From: Mesorhizobium sp. L-8-3
GTDB taxonomy: Bacteria; Pseudomonadota; Alphaproteobacteria; Rhizobiales; Rhizobiaceae
Direction: 5' to 3'
Length of the DNA stretch: 64,000 nt
NCBI RefSeq assembly: GCF_016756615.1
Contig: NZ_AP023262.1
Coordinates: forward strand, 8,247,501-8,311,500
Position numbers and translations under genes: made by a program. The notes below the pieces were generated by a model. The model saw only the letters and a list, made by a program, of their open reading frames with translations. It made no database searches and was not told the DNA's origin. This document shows positions 17,044 through 25,914 of this stretch, in pieces. Positions within the stretch are counted from its first letter, which is position 1. Each line of letters begins with the position of its first letter.

Positions 17044-18125
17044 GTTTGGCGCGTTTCTGCTTGCGGCGTTTCGACGAGGCGAAAGTCCTTTTCTTCCCAG
17101 GCCAGGTAAGTCGCGTCACCAGGCTGCAGGGGCGTGTCGCCCCGATTGACGGTGACCACATGGATGCGCTGGTCGCCTGATCGTGTGACATACCGGATCA
17201 TTGTGCCGCCATATAGAACGGACTCGACCGTCGCGGGAATTCCCACTGTGTCTTCCGCCGTTGTGAACCTGACGCGCTCAGGACGTATCACGGCCGCCTT
17301 GCGCGTTCCGTCGATGAGCGCGTCGGCCGGCTTGAGGGGTATCACCACACCGGCATCGGACACGAACGAGGCCGTTCCCTTATTCACGGACACTTTGCCG
17401 GAGATGACGTTGGCGGAGCCGACAAACTGGGCGATGAACGCGTTCCCAGGTTGTTCGTACAACTCCGCAGGCGGTGCCGCCTGTTCGATCCGTCCCCTGC
17501 TCATGACCACAACATTGTCCGACATTGACATCGCTTCCTCCTGGTCATGGGTGACATAGATCGTCGTGATGCCGACCTCTCGCTGGATCCGCTTGATCTC
17601 AACCTGCATCTCCTCGCGAAGGTTCTTATCGAGGGCACCTAGCGGTTCATCCATCAGCAGAATCGAAGGTTCAAATACCATCGCTCTGGCAAGGGCCACA
17701 CGCTGCTGCTGACCGCCGCTGAGTTGCGAGGGGAACCGATCAGCGAACTGGTGCAAGCGAACCTTTTCCAGAGTAGCTTTGACGCGGTTGGCGATCTCAT
17801 CCTTCGGGACATGCCGCATTTTCAATGGAAATCCGACATTCGCGGCAACCGTCATGTGCGGGAACAGCGCGTAGTTCTGGTAGACGAGACCAATGTTCCG
17901 GCGATGCGGCGGCAAGTCGGTAACGTCTTGGCCGTCTAAATAGATGTTACCGCTGCTCGGTGTCATAAAACCCGCCAGCATCATCAAGGATGTCGTCTTC
18001 CCCGATCCGCTGGAGCCGAGAAGCGTGACGAACTGTCCTTTCGCGACGGTCAGCGAGAAGTCGTCGACAGCCAAAAAACTCCCGAAGTTCTTGCTAACGT
18101 TTCTGAATTCGACTGCGGGGCTCAT
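17040..18125 (-). CDS. ABC transporter ATP-binding protein, polyamine/iron type (PotA family)
   Basis: A 361-residue ATPase of the PotA family. It has Walker A (GSSGSGKTT, residues about 37-45), the signature LSGGQQQRVALARA, Walker B (ILLMDEPLGALD), the switch H-loop TIYVTHDQEEAM, and a C-terminal TOBE regulatory domain (about residues 280-345). Together with the two permeases and the binding protein upstream it makes a complete spermidine/putrescine-type importer. Start and stop overlap both neighbours by 4 bp. The substrate class (polyamine or other cationic amine or opine-like compound) is only implied by family. Confidence 0.92.
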   Translation of the reverse strand: MSPAVEFRNVSKNFGSFLAVDDFSLTVAKGQFVTLLGSSGSGKTTSLMMLAGFMTPSSGNIYLDGQDVTDLPPHRRNIGLVYQNYALFPHMTVAANVGFPLKMRHVPKDEIANRVKATLEKVRLHQFADRFPSQLSGGQQQRVALARAMVFEPSILLMDEPLGALDKNLREEMQVEIKRIQREVGITTIYVTHDQEEAMSMSDNVVVMSRGRIEQAAPPAELYEQPGNAFIAQFVGSANVISGKVSVNKGTASFVSDAGVVIPLKPADALIDGTRKAAVIRPERVRFTTAEDTVGIPATVESVLYGGTMIRYVTRSGDQRIHVVTVNRGDTPLQPGDATYLAWEEKDFRLVETPQAETRQT

Positions 18126-18949
18126 TCTGCGTCCTTTGACTTTTGCGGCGTTGCGCCGGCCACGTTCCTGCTCTTGCGATTAAACACTTCGGCGAGCCCG
18201 ATGATCGCGCAGGACACCAAGATGAGGATGGACGACACGGCGGCTATGGTCGGGCTGACTTCCCAGCGAATGCCGTCCCATATGCGTTTCGGCAGCGTGG
18301 TCGTTTCCGGACCAGCTACGAATGTCGCGATCACCACTTCATCAAAAGAGTTGAGGAACGCGAAAAGGAGCGCGACGATGACACCAGGTTGAATCATCGG
18401 GAAGGTGACCGACGCGAAAGCCCTTAGCGGCGTCGCTCCTAGGCTGACTGCCATTTGTTCCAGGCGCGGATCGAAACGTTCCAGCGCTGCCGAGACGACA
18501 ACCACGGTGTAGGGGAAGGTGATGACCGTGTGGCCGATGACGAGGCCTGCGAAGGTGCCGTTCAATCCAAGCCGCGCGAAGATGGAATAGGTCGCGACGG
18601 CGATGACGATGACGGGAATAAGCAGCGGAGACAGGACCAAAGCCTGCAAAAGCGCTTTCCCTTTCCAAGTGCTTCTGGCCAGGCCATAGGCGGTGGCAGT
18701 GCCCAGGATGACCGAAAGCACGGCGGTTATGCTTCCTACTGTGATGCTATTGACCGTCGCATCCATCCACGCCCGGTCGAACAGGTATGCCTCGTACCAG
18801 CGCAGCGACAGGCCGGGAGGCGGCAGGCGCAACAAAGAGGAACTGCTGAAGGACATCGGCAGGATGGCGATCAGTGGCAGAAGCAGAAAGCCGACAATGC
18901 CCCAACTGGCGATGGCGAGCAGGTCGATGCGACGTAAAAATCGGATCAT
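18122..18949 (-). CDS. ABC transporter permease (PotC type)
   Basis: A 275-residue inner-membrane permease with six predicted helices and the cytoplasmic EAA loop (EQMAVSLGATPLRAFASVTFPMIQPGV, residues about 170-196) that contacts the ATPase. This is the second permease of the polyamine-type system, PotC-like by its order and shape. Overlaps of 4 bp on each side show that it is translated with potB-like and potA-like genes. Nothing unusual seen. Confidence 0.92.
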   Translation of the reverse strand: MIRFLRRIDLLAIASWGIVGFLLLPLIAILPMSFSSSSLLRLPPPGLSLRWYEAYLFDRAWMDATVNSITVGSITAVLSVILGTATAYGLARSTWKGKALLQALVLSPLLIPVIVIAVATYSIFARLGLNGTFAGLVIGHTVITFPYTVVVVSAALERFDPRLEQMAVSLGATPLRAFASVTFPMIQPGVIVALLFAFLNSFDEVVIATFVAGPETTTLPKRIWDGIRWEVSPTIAAVSSILILVSCAIIGLAEVFNRKSRNVAGATPQKSKDAE

Positions 18950-19857
18950 AGCTGTGTGGCCCCTGCCGTCTTTGAGATGGCCCGGTAGTAGACACCAAGC
19001 CCGACAAGCGTCATTGCCAGCAAGATCGTGGCAAGGGCGGCGCCCAGGTGCCAGTTTACGGTCTCAGTGAATTGGACAAAGATTTGCATGGCGAGGGTGT
19101 TCTCTCGCAGGCCGCCGAGCAGAGCGGGCGTAACAAAGAAACCAAGGCTCATGATCAGCACAAGAAGCGTGGCAGCGCGTACGCCAGGCATACTCAGCGG
19201 GAGGAATACATGCATGAAGGCTCTCGCTGAATCCGCGCCGAGACTGCGTGCCGCTCCGACCAGGCGCATATCGATGTTATGATTGATACTGTAAAGAATA
19301 AGGATTGCCGGCGGCAGCAGGTAGTGCACCATACCGATCAACACACCGGTAAGATTGTAGATCATCTCCACCGGCCGATCGACTATGCCAAGTTGTTCAG
19401 TGAGAAGCGTGTTCGCCAAACCGCGTCTCTGAAGAATGGCAAGCCAAGCGTAGCAGCGCACAAGAATATTCGTCCAGAAAGGCACAATGATCAGTGCCAT
19501 CATGATCGACCTTGTGGTCGGACCGACGCGCATCAGATAGCAGGAAATAGGGTACGCGAGCACAATGGTGATTGCAGTCGACAAGCCTGCAATTTTCATG
19601 CTTGTCCAGATTATGGAATAGTAGCCTGGATTCGTCAGGATGGTCTGAAAGTACTTTAGGGTGAACCCGTCGTCATAGACGCTCTGCGCCAGCAGCACGA
19701 CCATCGGCATTACAAACGTGGCGGCAAGGAACGCCACCCCCGGGATTACCAGCCAAGTGGCGTTTGGCCGGAGCGGGCGTAGTGCCCGCCCCGGATTCAG
19801 TGGTTTCGGTGGGACCGCCCCACTATCGGCAGCGGTCGAACTCATTTGAGTTTCCAA
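18946..19857 (-). CDS. ABC transporter permease (PotB type)
   Basis: A 303-residue permease with a long N-terminal cytoplasmic extension (residues 1-30) and six predicted helices. Its EAA motif is RLVGAARSLGADSARAFMHVFLPLSMPGV (about residues 200-228). It is the first permease of the polyamine-type importer and follows the substrate-binding protein with a 16 bp overlap. Family position and sequence both point to PotB-like function. Confidence 0.92.
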   Translation of the reverse strand: METQMSSTAADSGAVPPKPLNPGRALRPLRPNATWLVIPGVAFLAATFVMPMVVLLAQSVYDDGFTLKYFQTILTNPGYYSIIWTSMKIAGLSTAITIVLAYPISCYLMRVGPTTRSIMMALIIVPFWTNILVRCYAWLAILQRRGLANTLLTEQLGIVDRPVEMIYNLTGVLIGMVHYLLPPAILILYSINHNIDMRLVGAARSLGADSARAFMHVFLPLSMPGVRAATLLVLIMSLGFFVTPALLGGLRENTLAMQIFVQFTETVNWHLGAALATILLAMTLVGLGVYYRAISKTAGATQL

Positions 19858-20894
19858 GCGTCCCAGCGCTCGATCATCCGGTCAGAATTTTCCGCCCACC
19901 ACGCGGTATCGAAGAGCGCCATCTCGCCCTGTTGATAGTGATAGCTCGGAAGGCCTTCACGCTCCTCCGCGGTTAGCAACTCCAGCGCAGCCTCGTTGGT
20001 CGGTCCAATGCCTGTCTCTCGTGCGAACTCCGCCTGCAGATCGGCTCGGCTCATGAACTCAATGAGCTTCATGGCGTTGGCCGCGTTCTTTGCTCCACGC
20101 GGTATCGCAAGCCAGTCGACCGTCATGAGGCCCTGGTTCCAAACCACTTGCAGCGGGACGTTCTCACGGGCAACGACATCGCGGATACGGGTGTGAGAGC
20201 TGCTCGACATGTCGAGTTCGCCGGAGGCAAGAAGGATCGGCACCTGCGGAAACTGATCCCACCAGACGGCGACCTTGTGCTTTATCTTGTCGAGGCTGGC
20301 GAAGGCGCGATCGACGTCGAGTGGGTATAGGTCCTGGGGCGCAACGCCATCCGCCAGAAGGGCAAATTCCAGCGTATAGCGCGGCGCATCATAGAGCCCG
20401 CGCGCGCCAGGTTTGCCGTCGATGTCCCAGAAATCGGCCCAGGTGCTGGGAACGCTCGCCTTGTCGGTTGACTCGGTGTTATATGCCAGAATCTGACCGT
20501 AGGCGGCGTTTCCTATGCCGTAGTCGCTACGATAGGCTTCTGGAACGTTGTCCGCCTTCACTACGGCATCGTCCAGCTTCTCCCAGAGATTGTCGGCCGC
20601 GCCCTGTGGAATCCACAGGCCGAGCGCATTCGACACATCCCACTGGACGTCACCGCTCTCCACCATTGCTTTGATCTTGGCAAGGTTGTTGTCCGGGACA
20701 TCGATCACCCTGATGCCGGTTTCCTTTTCGAAGGCATCGAAGTAGATCTTGCGCTGGGCAGCTTGGATGCTGCCGCCCCAACCGGCGAAAACCACCGTTT
20801 CCTGGGCCATCGCGCCATGCGCTGCGGGCAACAGCGAGGCGAACATTGATGTGGCGAGAAGAGCGCCAAGTCTGCGTCGCGATATAGTCGACAT
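19842..20894 (-). CDS. ABC transporter substrate-binding protein (PotD/spermidine-binding type)
   Basis: A periplasmic binding protein of about 350 residues with an N-terminal twin-arginine-like signal (MSTISRRRLGALLATSMFASLLPAAHGAMAQ). The mature part begins ETVVFAGWGGSIQAAQRK, as in PotD/PotF-type proteins. The start at 20894 is chosen because it lies 9 bp after GAGGAGG and yields a proper signal peptide. A longer reading from 20957 would add a poor N-terminus. It is the first gene of the transporter operon. Its promoter region holds the conserved element at 20968-21022. Confidence 0.92.
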   Translation of the reverse strand: MSTISRRRLGALLATSMFASLLPAAHGAMAQETVVFAGWGGSIQAAQRKIYFDAFEKETGIRVIDVPDNNLAKIKAMVESGDVQWDVSNALGLWIPQGAADNLWEKLDDAVVKADNVPEAYRSDYGIGNAAYGQILAYNTESTDKASVPSTWADFWDIDGKPGARGLYDAPRYTLEFALLADGVAPQDLYPLDVDRAFASLDKIKHKVAVWWDQFPQVPILLASGELDMSSSSHTRIRDVVARENVPLQVVWNQGLMTVDWLAIPRGAKNAANAMKLIEFMSRADLQAEFARETGIGPTNEAALELLTAEEREGLPSYHYQQGEMALFDTAWWAENSDRMIERWDAWKLK

Positions 20895-21199
20895 GTTGTA
20901 GTTCCTCCTCATCATGAGTGACGGGAACAAACCGCCCCTCTGATACACGAGGGTCATGAGATCCTTGCGTCAGGTCAAATCGTAAGATTTCGGAAATTCA
21001 TGCGCCAGCCTTATGCATTTCAGCGGCGAGGACGCGATCTGTAGCGACCCGATGTGGATCGTCGTTGAGCATGGACAGGCGCCGTCGCGCCAAGGTGAGA
21101 TGTTCGCAAGAGGCCCGCAGGCCGCACACCTCGAACGTTTGGTCGCGCGGGCGCGATTCGATCTGTCAAGCAGCGAACACTCTGTCGCTCAGCGCTCGA
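20895..21199. other. Promoter region of the polyamine-type transporter operon and LysR 3' flank
   Basis: About 305 bp. It contains the shared element at 20968-21022 about 73 bp before the binding-protein start. The rest, up to the end of the LysR gene at 21200, has no gene-like frame. Both flanking genes run on the minus strand, so the regulator would be transcribed toward the operon it probably controls. Confidence 0.5.
20968..21022 (-). promoter_or_regulatory. Shared promoter/operator element upstream of the transporter operon
   Basis: Partner of 14378-14432 with about 43 of 55 matching positions and no gaps. On the minus strand it reads a GCATAAGGC part, CGCATGAATTTCCGAA, then CTTACGATTTGACCTGACG. 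TTGACC could serve as the -35 box, with the upstream half as the activator site. Its position relative to the start codon is nearly the same at both operons, which supports a common regulator, probably the adjacent LysR. Confidence 0.6.
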
Positions 21200-22090
21200 C
21201 TAGAGGCTCCGAATGGCTCCCCGCAGGGTGTCAACGAACCTCTGCGCAACGAGTGATAACGACGCTGCGCCCGGATAGACCAAGCCGAACTCATAAGGTA
21301 TTTCAGGGATGAAAGGCTTCACCACGACGGACCCGTCGACCAGCAATCGCGCGGAAAACGGGTCCACAATTGTGACCCCGAGACCAAGCTTAGCGAACTG
21401 CATAGCGCTCAATGAATAAGGGGTTTCCAGCACCATTTGTCGCTGGACCCCGGCAGCTTGGAAGACCGCATCGATCCGTCTGCGTAGCATGCTGTTTGCC
21501 ATCAGCGAAACGAAGGGCATGTCTGCCAAGTCCTCAGGCATTATGACGTCGCGATTTGCATAAGCACTGCCGGCTGGCAGGACGCAAAGACACGGCGGAC
21601 ACGGCAGGAGCTCGATCTGCGCCACAGTCTTGTTCGCAGGCAATGCTGCAAGACCAATATCCATTCTGTCCGAGCCTATCCAGTCGAACACTGACTCCGA
21701 AAGCGACGTGTTCAGTAGGACATGGACGCCGGGGTGGGTTGACGTAAATTGCTTGATCACCGTTGGCAGGATACTGAGGGACAGCGCGGGCATCGCCGCG
21801 ATCCGTACCGATCCCGAGCGAAGTGATCTAATCTCCTCGGCGCGCGAAGAGATCTTCTCCAAGCCGATAAAGCTCCTTTCAATCTCGTCGAACATCATTC
21901 GTCCTTCGGGCGTTGGAAACAGCCGACGGTTCCTGCGCTCGAACAGCATAATGCCTAGCGCCCGTTCAAGGTCCGCGACCAGGCGACTAACGGCAGGTTG
22001 CGAGAGATGCAGATGCTCTGAGGCGGCCGTGATGCTTCCAGCAATGTAGACTCTGTGAAATGCTTCGACCTGCTTAGCCGTCAGACGCAT
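21200..22090 (-). CDS. LysR-family regulator, NocR/OccR-like
   Basis: A LysR-type regulator of about 296 residues with the N-terminal helix-turn-helix (VEAFHRVYIAGSITAASEHLHLSQPAVSRLVADLERALGIMLFER). The C-terminal effector domain contains VRIAAMPALSLSILPTVIKQF. The opening LTAKQVEAFHRVY and overall pattern resemble regulators of octopine and nopaline catabolism. The start at MRLTAKQ (22090) gives the standard length; the upstream methionine at 22177 would add an unlikely tail. It sits just upstream of the transporter operon on the same strand and is the best candidate to bind the two shared promoter elements. The inducer is unknown. Confidence 0.88.
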   Translation of the reverse strand: MRLTAKQVEAFHRVYIAGSITAASEHLHLSQPAVSRLVADLERALGIMLFERRNRRLFPTPEGRMMFDEIERSFIGLEKISSRAEEIRSLRSGSVRIAAMPALSLSILPTVIKQFTSTHPGVHVLLNTSLSESVFDWIGSDRMDIGLAALPANKTVAQIELLPCPPCLCVLPAGSAYANRDVIMPEDLADMPFVSLMANSMLRRRIDAVFQAAGVQRQMVLETPYSLSAMQFAKLGLGVTIVDPFSARLLVDGSVVVKPFIPEIPYEFGLVYPGAASLSLVAQRFVDTLRGAIRSL

Positions 22091-22484
22091 CTTTACGGTC
22101 CCTTCTTCGAGACAGCATCGAATAGCACACGATGCCGCCGAGTTCGACATGACCCATTGGCGAGCATCTACCGACAAGATGCTAGATCTCGATAGCTCGG
22201 CGTCGCGTGATCTCGATCAATGGGCATATGCTGCGCGGACTACGCTGCCATCAGTTCCACGATTAAACATCGGTCGCAGACCAGAATATAGATCGAATGC
22301 TGTGCCCCCTAGAAATCTCGGCAACGGTATCGAGCAGTTCGAGGCCCGTCCGGCCGCGCCAGGAAAGCTCCGCCGCGTCAGTCGCCACCACGAAGGTGCG
22401 ATCAGCGCCGCCCATGACGGCATGTGGCTCAAATTAGCGTTCCGGGGAGGACGCCTTACTACGGTCAACACTCTTCCACCGCGC
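22091..22484. other. Intergenic region with possible gene remnant
   Basis: About 390 bp between the LysR gene and the mannitol-dehydrogenase-family gene. On the minus strand an uninterrupted stretch around 22270-22425 reads TFVVATDAAELSWRGRTG followed by LELLDTVAEISRG. It has a protein-like composition but no clear start or known family, so it may be a remnant. No terminator or repeat is obvious. Confidence 0.35.
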
Positions 22485-24035
22485 CTATCGCTCCGTCGCC
22501 AAATAGCGTTCGAGTGTGGGGCGGCCGCCCACTGACCAGAGGGACGACAAAGCGTCGGTGAAGCTTGCGACGTAGGTCGGATCGGCCGCGAGTTCCCCAA
22601 AGATTTCGGTCATCGAAAGCCAGGCCTCCGGCTCGCGCCGAGCGAGTTTGGCAAGCGAGGATAGCCGATCCCAATTTGTGTCGTTCGGACTGATGGGAGC
22701 CCCGCTTTCGGTTTCACCGAAGCAGTGTCGGGCCCACAGCGCCGAGACGAGCGCAAGGCCGGCCACAGACTGGCCTCGCGCCACTCGATCCGCCGCTGTC
22801 GGCAGGATGAACTTCGGCTGGCGATTGGCACCGTCATAGCAGAGCCGTTGGATTGTATCCCCGATCTTTGGGTTCGCAAATCTCCGCTCGATGAGAGTGT
22901 AGTAATCCCCAAGGTCGGTGCCGGGCACGGGCGGCACAGTGGGGATGATCTCCTCCCGTTCGACCTTCGCGAGGAAGGCTCGGATCAGCGGGTCGGCCAT
23001 CGCTTCATGAACGAACTCGATATCGAGCAGACCCGCTGCATAAGCGATCGTGGCATGTCCGCCATTGAGGATGCGGATCTTCATGAGTTCATATGGTCCG
23101 ACGTCGTCCACGAACTGAACGCCAACCCTCTCGAGGGCCGGCCGACCGGCCGAGAAATGATCCTCGATCACCCACTGCTTGAACTCCTCGCAGAACACCG
23201 GACATCGATCGACGATGCCGAAATCGCGCTGCAGGGCCGTCCGCTCCCTGTCGGTCGTCGCCGGCGTGATCCGATCCACCATGCTGTTCGGAAATGCCAC
23301 ATTCGCATCCACCCAATCGGCAAGCTCGGCATCGACGAGTTGAGCCAGACCGACAACGGCATTTCGGGTGACACGGCCGTTTCCGGGAATGTTGTCGCAA
23401 CTCAGCACCGTAAAGGGGGGAGCGCCAGCCGCGCGGCGGAGCTTAAGTCCTGCGAGAATCAACCCGAAGACCGTGTTCGGTGCATCCAGGTTCGCAGCGT
23501 CCGCGATGATCTCGAGATGATCCGGATCGAAACGTAGGGACGCAGGGTCGATGTAGTAGCCGCCTTCCGTGACGGTGAGCGATACGATGCGGATCGCGGG
23601 ATCGGCCAGCGTGCGAAGAATTCCGTCCAAATCGCCGACGGGCAGGAAGTCGATCATTGAGCCAATGACGCGTGCCTGTGAGCGGTCAGCCTCCTGCTCG
23701 ACGACCGTCGTCAGATAGTCCTGAACGGCAAGCTTGCGTCGCATCTCTTCGTCAGCCGTGCGCACTCCAGCGCCGATGATGGCCCAGTCTTGGTCGAGGC
23801 CGAGATTGAACAGCGCATCCAAATAAACTGCCTGATGCGAGCGATGGAAGTTCCCTACGCCAAAGTGCACGATGCCGGCCGAGAGTTCGTCCTGCCGATA
23901 GCGCGGCTTGAGCACGGTCTCCGGCAAAGCCTCGACCATGGCGCGTGCGAGCGAAGATGGTGACGAGATGGGTAAATGACCGCCGCGCCGCCGTCTTGGA
24001 GCCATCATGGTCCATCCTGTCCCTAACTGGTTCAC
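22485..24035 (-). CDS. Mannitol dehydrogenase family protein (UxuB/mannitol 2-dehydrogenase type)
   Basis: A 516-residue long-chain polyol dehydrogenase that oxidises a sugar alcohol or sugar acid with NAD. It has the N-terminal dinucleotide motif VHFGVGNFHRSHQAVYLD (about residues 50-67), TVTEGGYY, and the catalytic signature KIRILNGGHATIAYAAGL, in which Lys, Asn and His are the active-site residues. The GTG start overlaps the stop of the Na/Pi-family gene by 4 bp (GTGA), so the two are co-translated. The actual polyol cannot be deduced. In this context it may act on the alcohol released from an imported phosphodiester (inference). Confidence 0.88.
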   Translation of the reverse strand: MNQLGTGWTMMAPRRRRGGHLPISSPSSLARAMVEALPETVLKPRYRQDELSAGIVHFGVGNFHRSHQAVYLDALFNLGLDQDWAIIGAGVRTADEEMRRKLAVQDYLTTVVEQEADRSQARVIGSMIDFLPVGDLDGILRTLADPAIRIVSLTVTEGGYYIDPASLRFDPDHLEIIADAANLDAPNTVFGLILAGLKLRRAAGAPPFTVLSCDNIPGNGRVTRNAVVGLAQLVDAELADWVDANVAFPNSMVDRITPATTDRERTALQRDFGIVDRCPVFCEEFKQWVIEDHFSAGRPALERVGVQFVDDVGPYELMKIRILNGGHATIAYAAGLLDIEFVHEAMADPLIRAFLAKVEREEIIPTVPPVPGTDLGDYYTLIERRFANPKIGDTIQRLCYDGANRQPKFILPTAADRVARGQSVAGLALVSALWARHCFGETESGAPISPNDTNWDRLSSLAKLARREPEAWLSMTEIFGELAADPTYVASFTDALSSLWSVGGRPTLERYLATER

Positions 24036-25657
24036 GTTGACGAAGCCGCCGTCTTGAGCCGCGACTTCTTGAGAGCGCCATGTTGCTCGAGCACGGCATA
24101 GCCAATGGTCGCGAACTTGCTGTTGATTTCCTTGAGGGCGGCAATCAGCTCGAGATGCTGATTACTGGATTGGAGACTTATGAGGTTGCCACCTCGGACG
24201 CGACCAAGGTGCGCGTGCCGGCTCTGCTCCTCGAGTCCGGAGACCTTCTGCTTGTGTCGGACGAGGCGCTCCGCGCTCTCCACATCTCCCGTCCATGCGG
24301 TATCGTGCGCGAGAAGGATGGCCTGCTTCACAGCTTCGACAAGACGCGCGACTTCCGCGTTGCCCTCGTCGCTGAGTTGGTACTCGCCTTTTGCTTGAAG
24401 GAGCCTGAGCGCCAGATACTTGCCCGCCAGCACATCGCCGCACCGCTCCACCCGGATCGCAAAATCCAGGATCTGTTGGCTCTGTTCGAGCCATGGCTCT
24501 TCCTCGAAGGAAACCTTCGAATAGATCTCGCGAATGCCGGCCAGTCCGGCATTCATCTGCTCTTCGAGGGCGGTGATCGCCTCCTTGTCGGGGTTCTTCG
24601 AGATCACCTGTTCGAGCATTTCCGAAGCGGTCTCAAGCATCGCGGAGAGCTTGCGCTTCATAGCCGGCAGCGCGAGGCTCGCATCGTCGGTGAAGCCCGC
24701 CGGCAGAGAGTCCCCGCGCCCGACAGAGCGGGTCGAAAGATGCTCCTCGAATACTCGGGCAATCCGCACGGCAACGGGCGTCAGTGGAAGGATGATCAGG
24801 TTGAGGGCGAGGTGGCCGGCGACCGCGGCATCCCCGGTGCTAAAGGGAATGATCGGTTCGATCACATCCCGCAACAGCACAAGAGGCGGAATCAACAGAC
24901 CCGCCACGCCGCAGCGAAGTGATGCAACCGCCAGGGCCAATGCCCGAGCGCGGCCGTTCTCGGATTTGAGAAGCCAGATCGGCAGAACCGCGCTGCCGAC
25001 GTTACACCCGAGGACAAACGCGAGAGCCGGCACGACGCCAAGCGTCGAATGATGGGCGAATGCCACTGCGGTGAGCAGTGCCGCCACGCTCGAATGCATA
25101 AGGAGCGTCATAACGATGCCCGCGAGCGCCGCCGTGACCCAGTCTCGATCCAGATAGGCGACGACAGTGTCCGCACCCTCGATCTCGACAATCGGCGCGA
25201 CGCTGCTGCGGATCATTGTCAACGACAGGAAAATCAGGCCAAGCCCGAGAACCACCCGCCCGATGTTGCGCAAGAGCGGAAGCGGCGCACGCAGGTAGGC
25301 GGTCGCGCCGACCAGGATTGCAAATGGCCCAACCGCCGACATGGGCAGCTGAAGGAACTGGACGGCAAGTGCCGATCCCAAATCAGCGCCCACAGCAAGA
25401 CCTGCCGCCGACGCGATGGAAATAGCCCCGGTGCCAACAAGCCCGGCCGCCATCAGCATCACGACGGTCGCACCCTGCATGACAAAGCCGAGGCCAATCC
25501 CCTTTGCGACGTTCTGAACCGAAGGGGAGTCGACGCTGAGGCTCGAGCGCAGCTGACTGCTCCACAAGCGCTCGATCCCGATGCGCATGAAGCGTACGGA
25601 AAAGAGAAGCAGCATCGCACTGCTCAGCAATTGCACCAGGAAGTAGAGCAAGGTCAC
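24032..25657 (-). CDS. Na/Pi cotransporter family protein with C-terminal PhoU-like domain
   Basis: A protein of about 541 residues with an N-terminal hydrophobic part (residues about 1-300, roughly eight helices in two repeats) and a C-terminal soluble helical domain resembling PhoU. Members carry a QSS motif in each repeat. Here the first repeat has GFVMQGATVVMLMAAG and the second MTLLMHSSVAALLTAV, so both are altered. The start is probably GTG 25657, 8 bp after GAGG; TTG at 25663 is the alternative. A role in moving phosphate out or in after organic phosphodiester breakdown fits the neighbours but is inferred. The gene leads into the dehydrogenase by a 4 bp overlap. Confidence 0.8.
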   Translation of the reverse strand: MTLLYFLVQLLSSAMLLLFSVRFMRIGIERLWSSQLRSSLSVDSPSVQNVAKGIGLGFVMQGATVVMLMAAGLVGTGAISIASAAGLAVGADLGSALAVQFLQLPMSAVGPFAILVGATAYLRAPLPLLRNIGRVVLGLGLIFLSLTMIRSSVAPIVEIEGADTVVAYLDRDWVTAALAGIVMTLLMHSSVAALLTAVAFAHHSTLGVVPALAFVLGCNVGSAVLPIWLLKSENGRARALALAVASLRCGVAGLLIPPLVLLRDVIEPIIPFSTGDAAVAGHLALNLIILPLTPVAVRIARVFEEHLSTRSVGRGDSLPAGFTDDASLALPAMKRKLSAMLETASEMLEQVISKNPDKEAITALEEQMNAGLAGIREIYSKVSFEEEPWLEQSQQILDFAIRVERCGDVLAGKYLALRLLQAKGEYQLSDEGNAEVARLVEAVKQAILLAHDTAWTGDVESAERLVRHKQKVSGLEEQSRHAHLGRVRGGNLISLQSSNQHLELIAALKEINSKFATIGYAVLEQHGALKKSRLKTAASST

Positions 25658-25742
25658 CGGCAAAAACCTCTAGGTCCGAACACCGCGTTTCGGGTGGCGG
25701 TCGCGGCACCCGCCTAGGAACAGGGATCCTCCGAAAGAGGAG

Positions 25743-25834
25743 CCGGTGGGCGGGAATGGGAGGACACCCGCCCACCGGGCCGCCTCCCCCTCAGGAGGCG
25801 GAGCCAGTGATCGGGCCGGGAGGGCACCCATCAC
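25743..25834 (-). ncRNA. Hairpin cluster with anti-Shine-Dalgarno loops, candidate small RNA or leader (copy 2)
   Basis: Three hairpins lie between ugpC and the Na/Pi-family gene. One (25743-25778) has a perfect 12-bp stem, CCGGTGGGCGGG with CCCGCCCACCGG, around a 12-nt loop that reads TGTCCTCCCATT on the minus strand. The middle one (25780-25801) has an 8-bp stem CCGCCTCC/GGAGGCGG. The third (25807-25834) has a GTGAT/ATCAC stem with CCCTCCC in its minus-strand loop. Two of three loops thus expose CCTCCC, complementary to a ribosome binding site. Both of these hairpins are followed on the minus strand by GGCTCC. This matches the layout of rhizobial alpha-r14/NfeR1-type RNAs (inference). It shares GGAGCCGGTGGGC with copy 1. 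Confidence 0.55.
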
Positions 25835-25914
25835 CGACGTCGGCGCCAGCAGAAGCAGCTTGCTTCAGGGCTGACCGCAGGGTGGCCACAGCTTTGGGCC
25901 GCCCACCTAAACAC

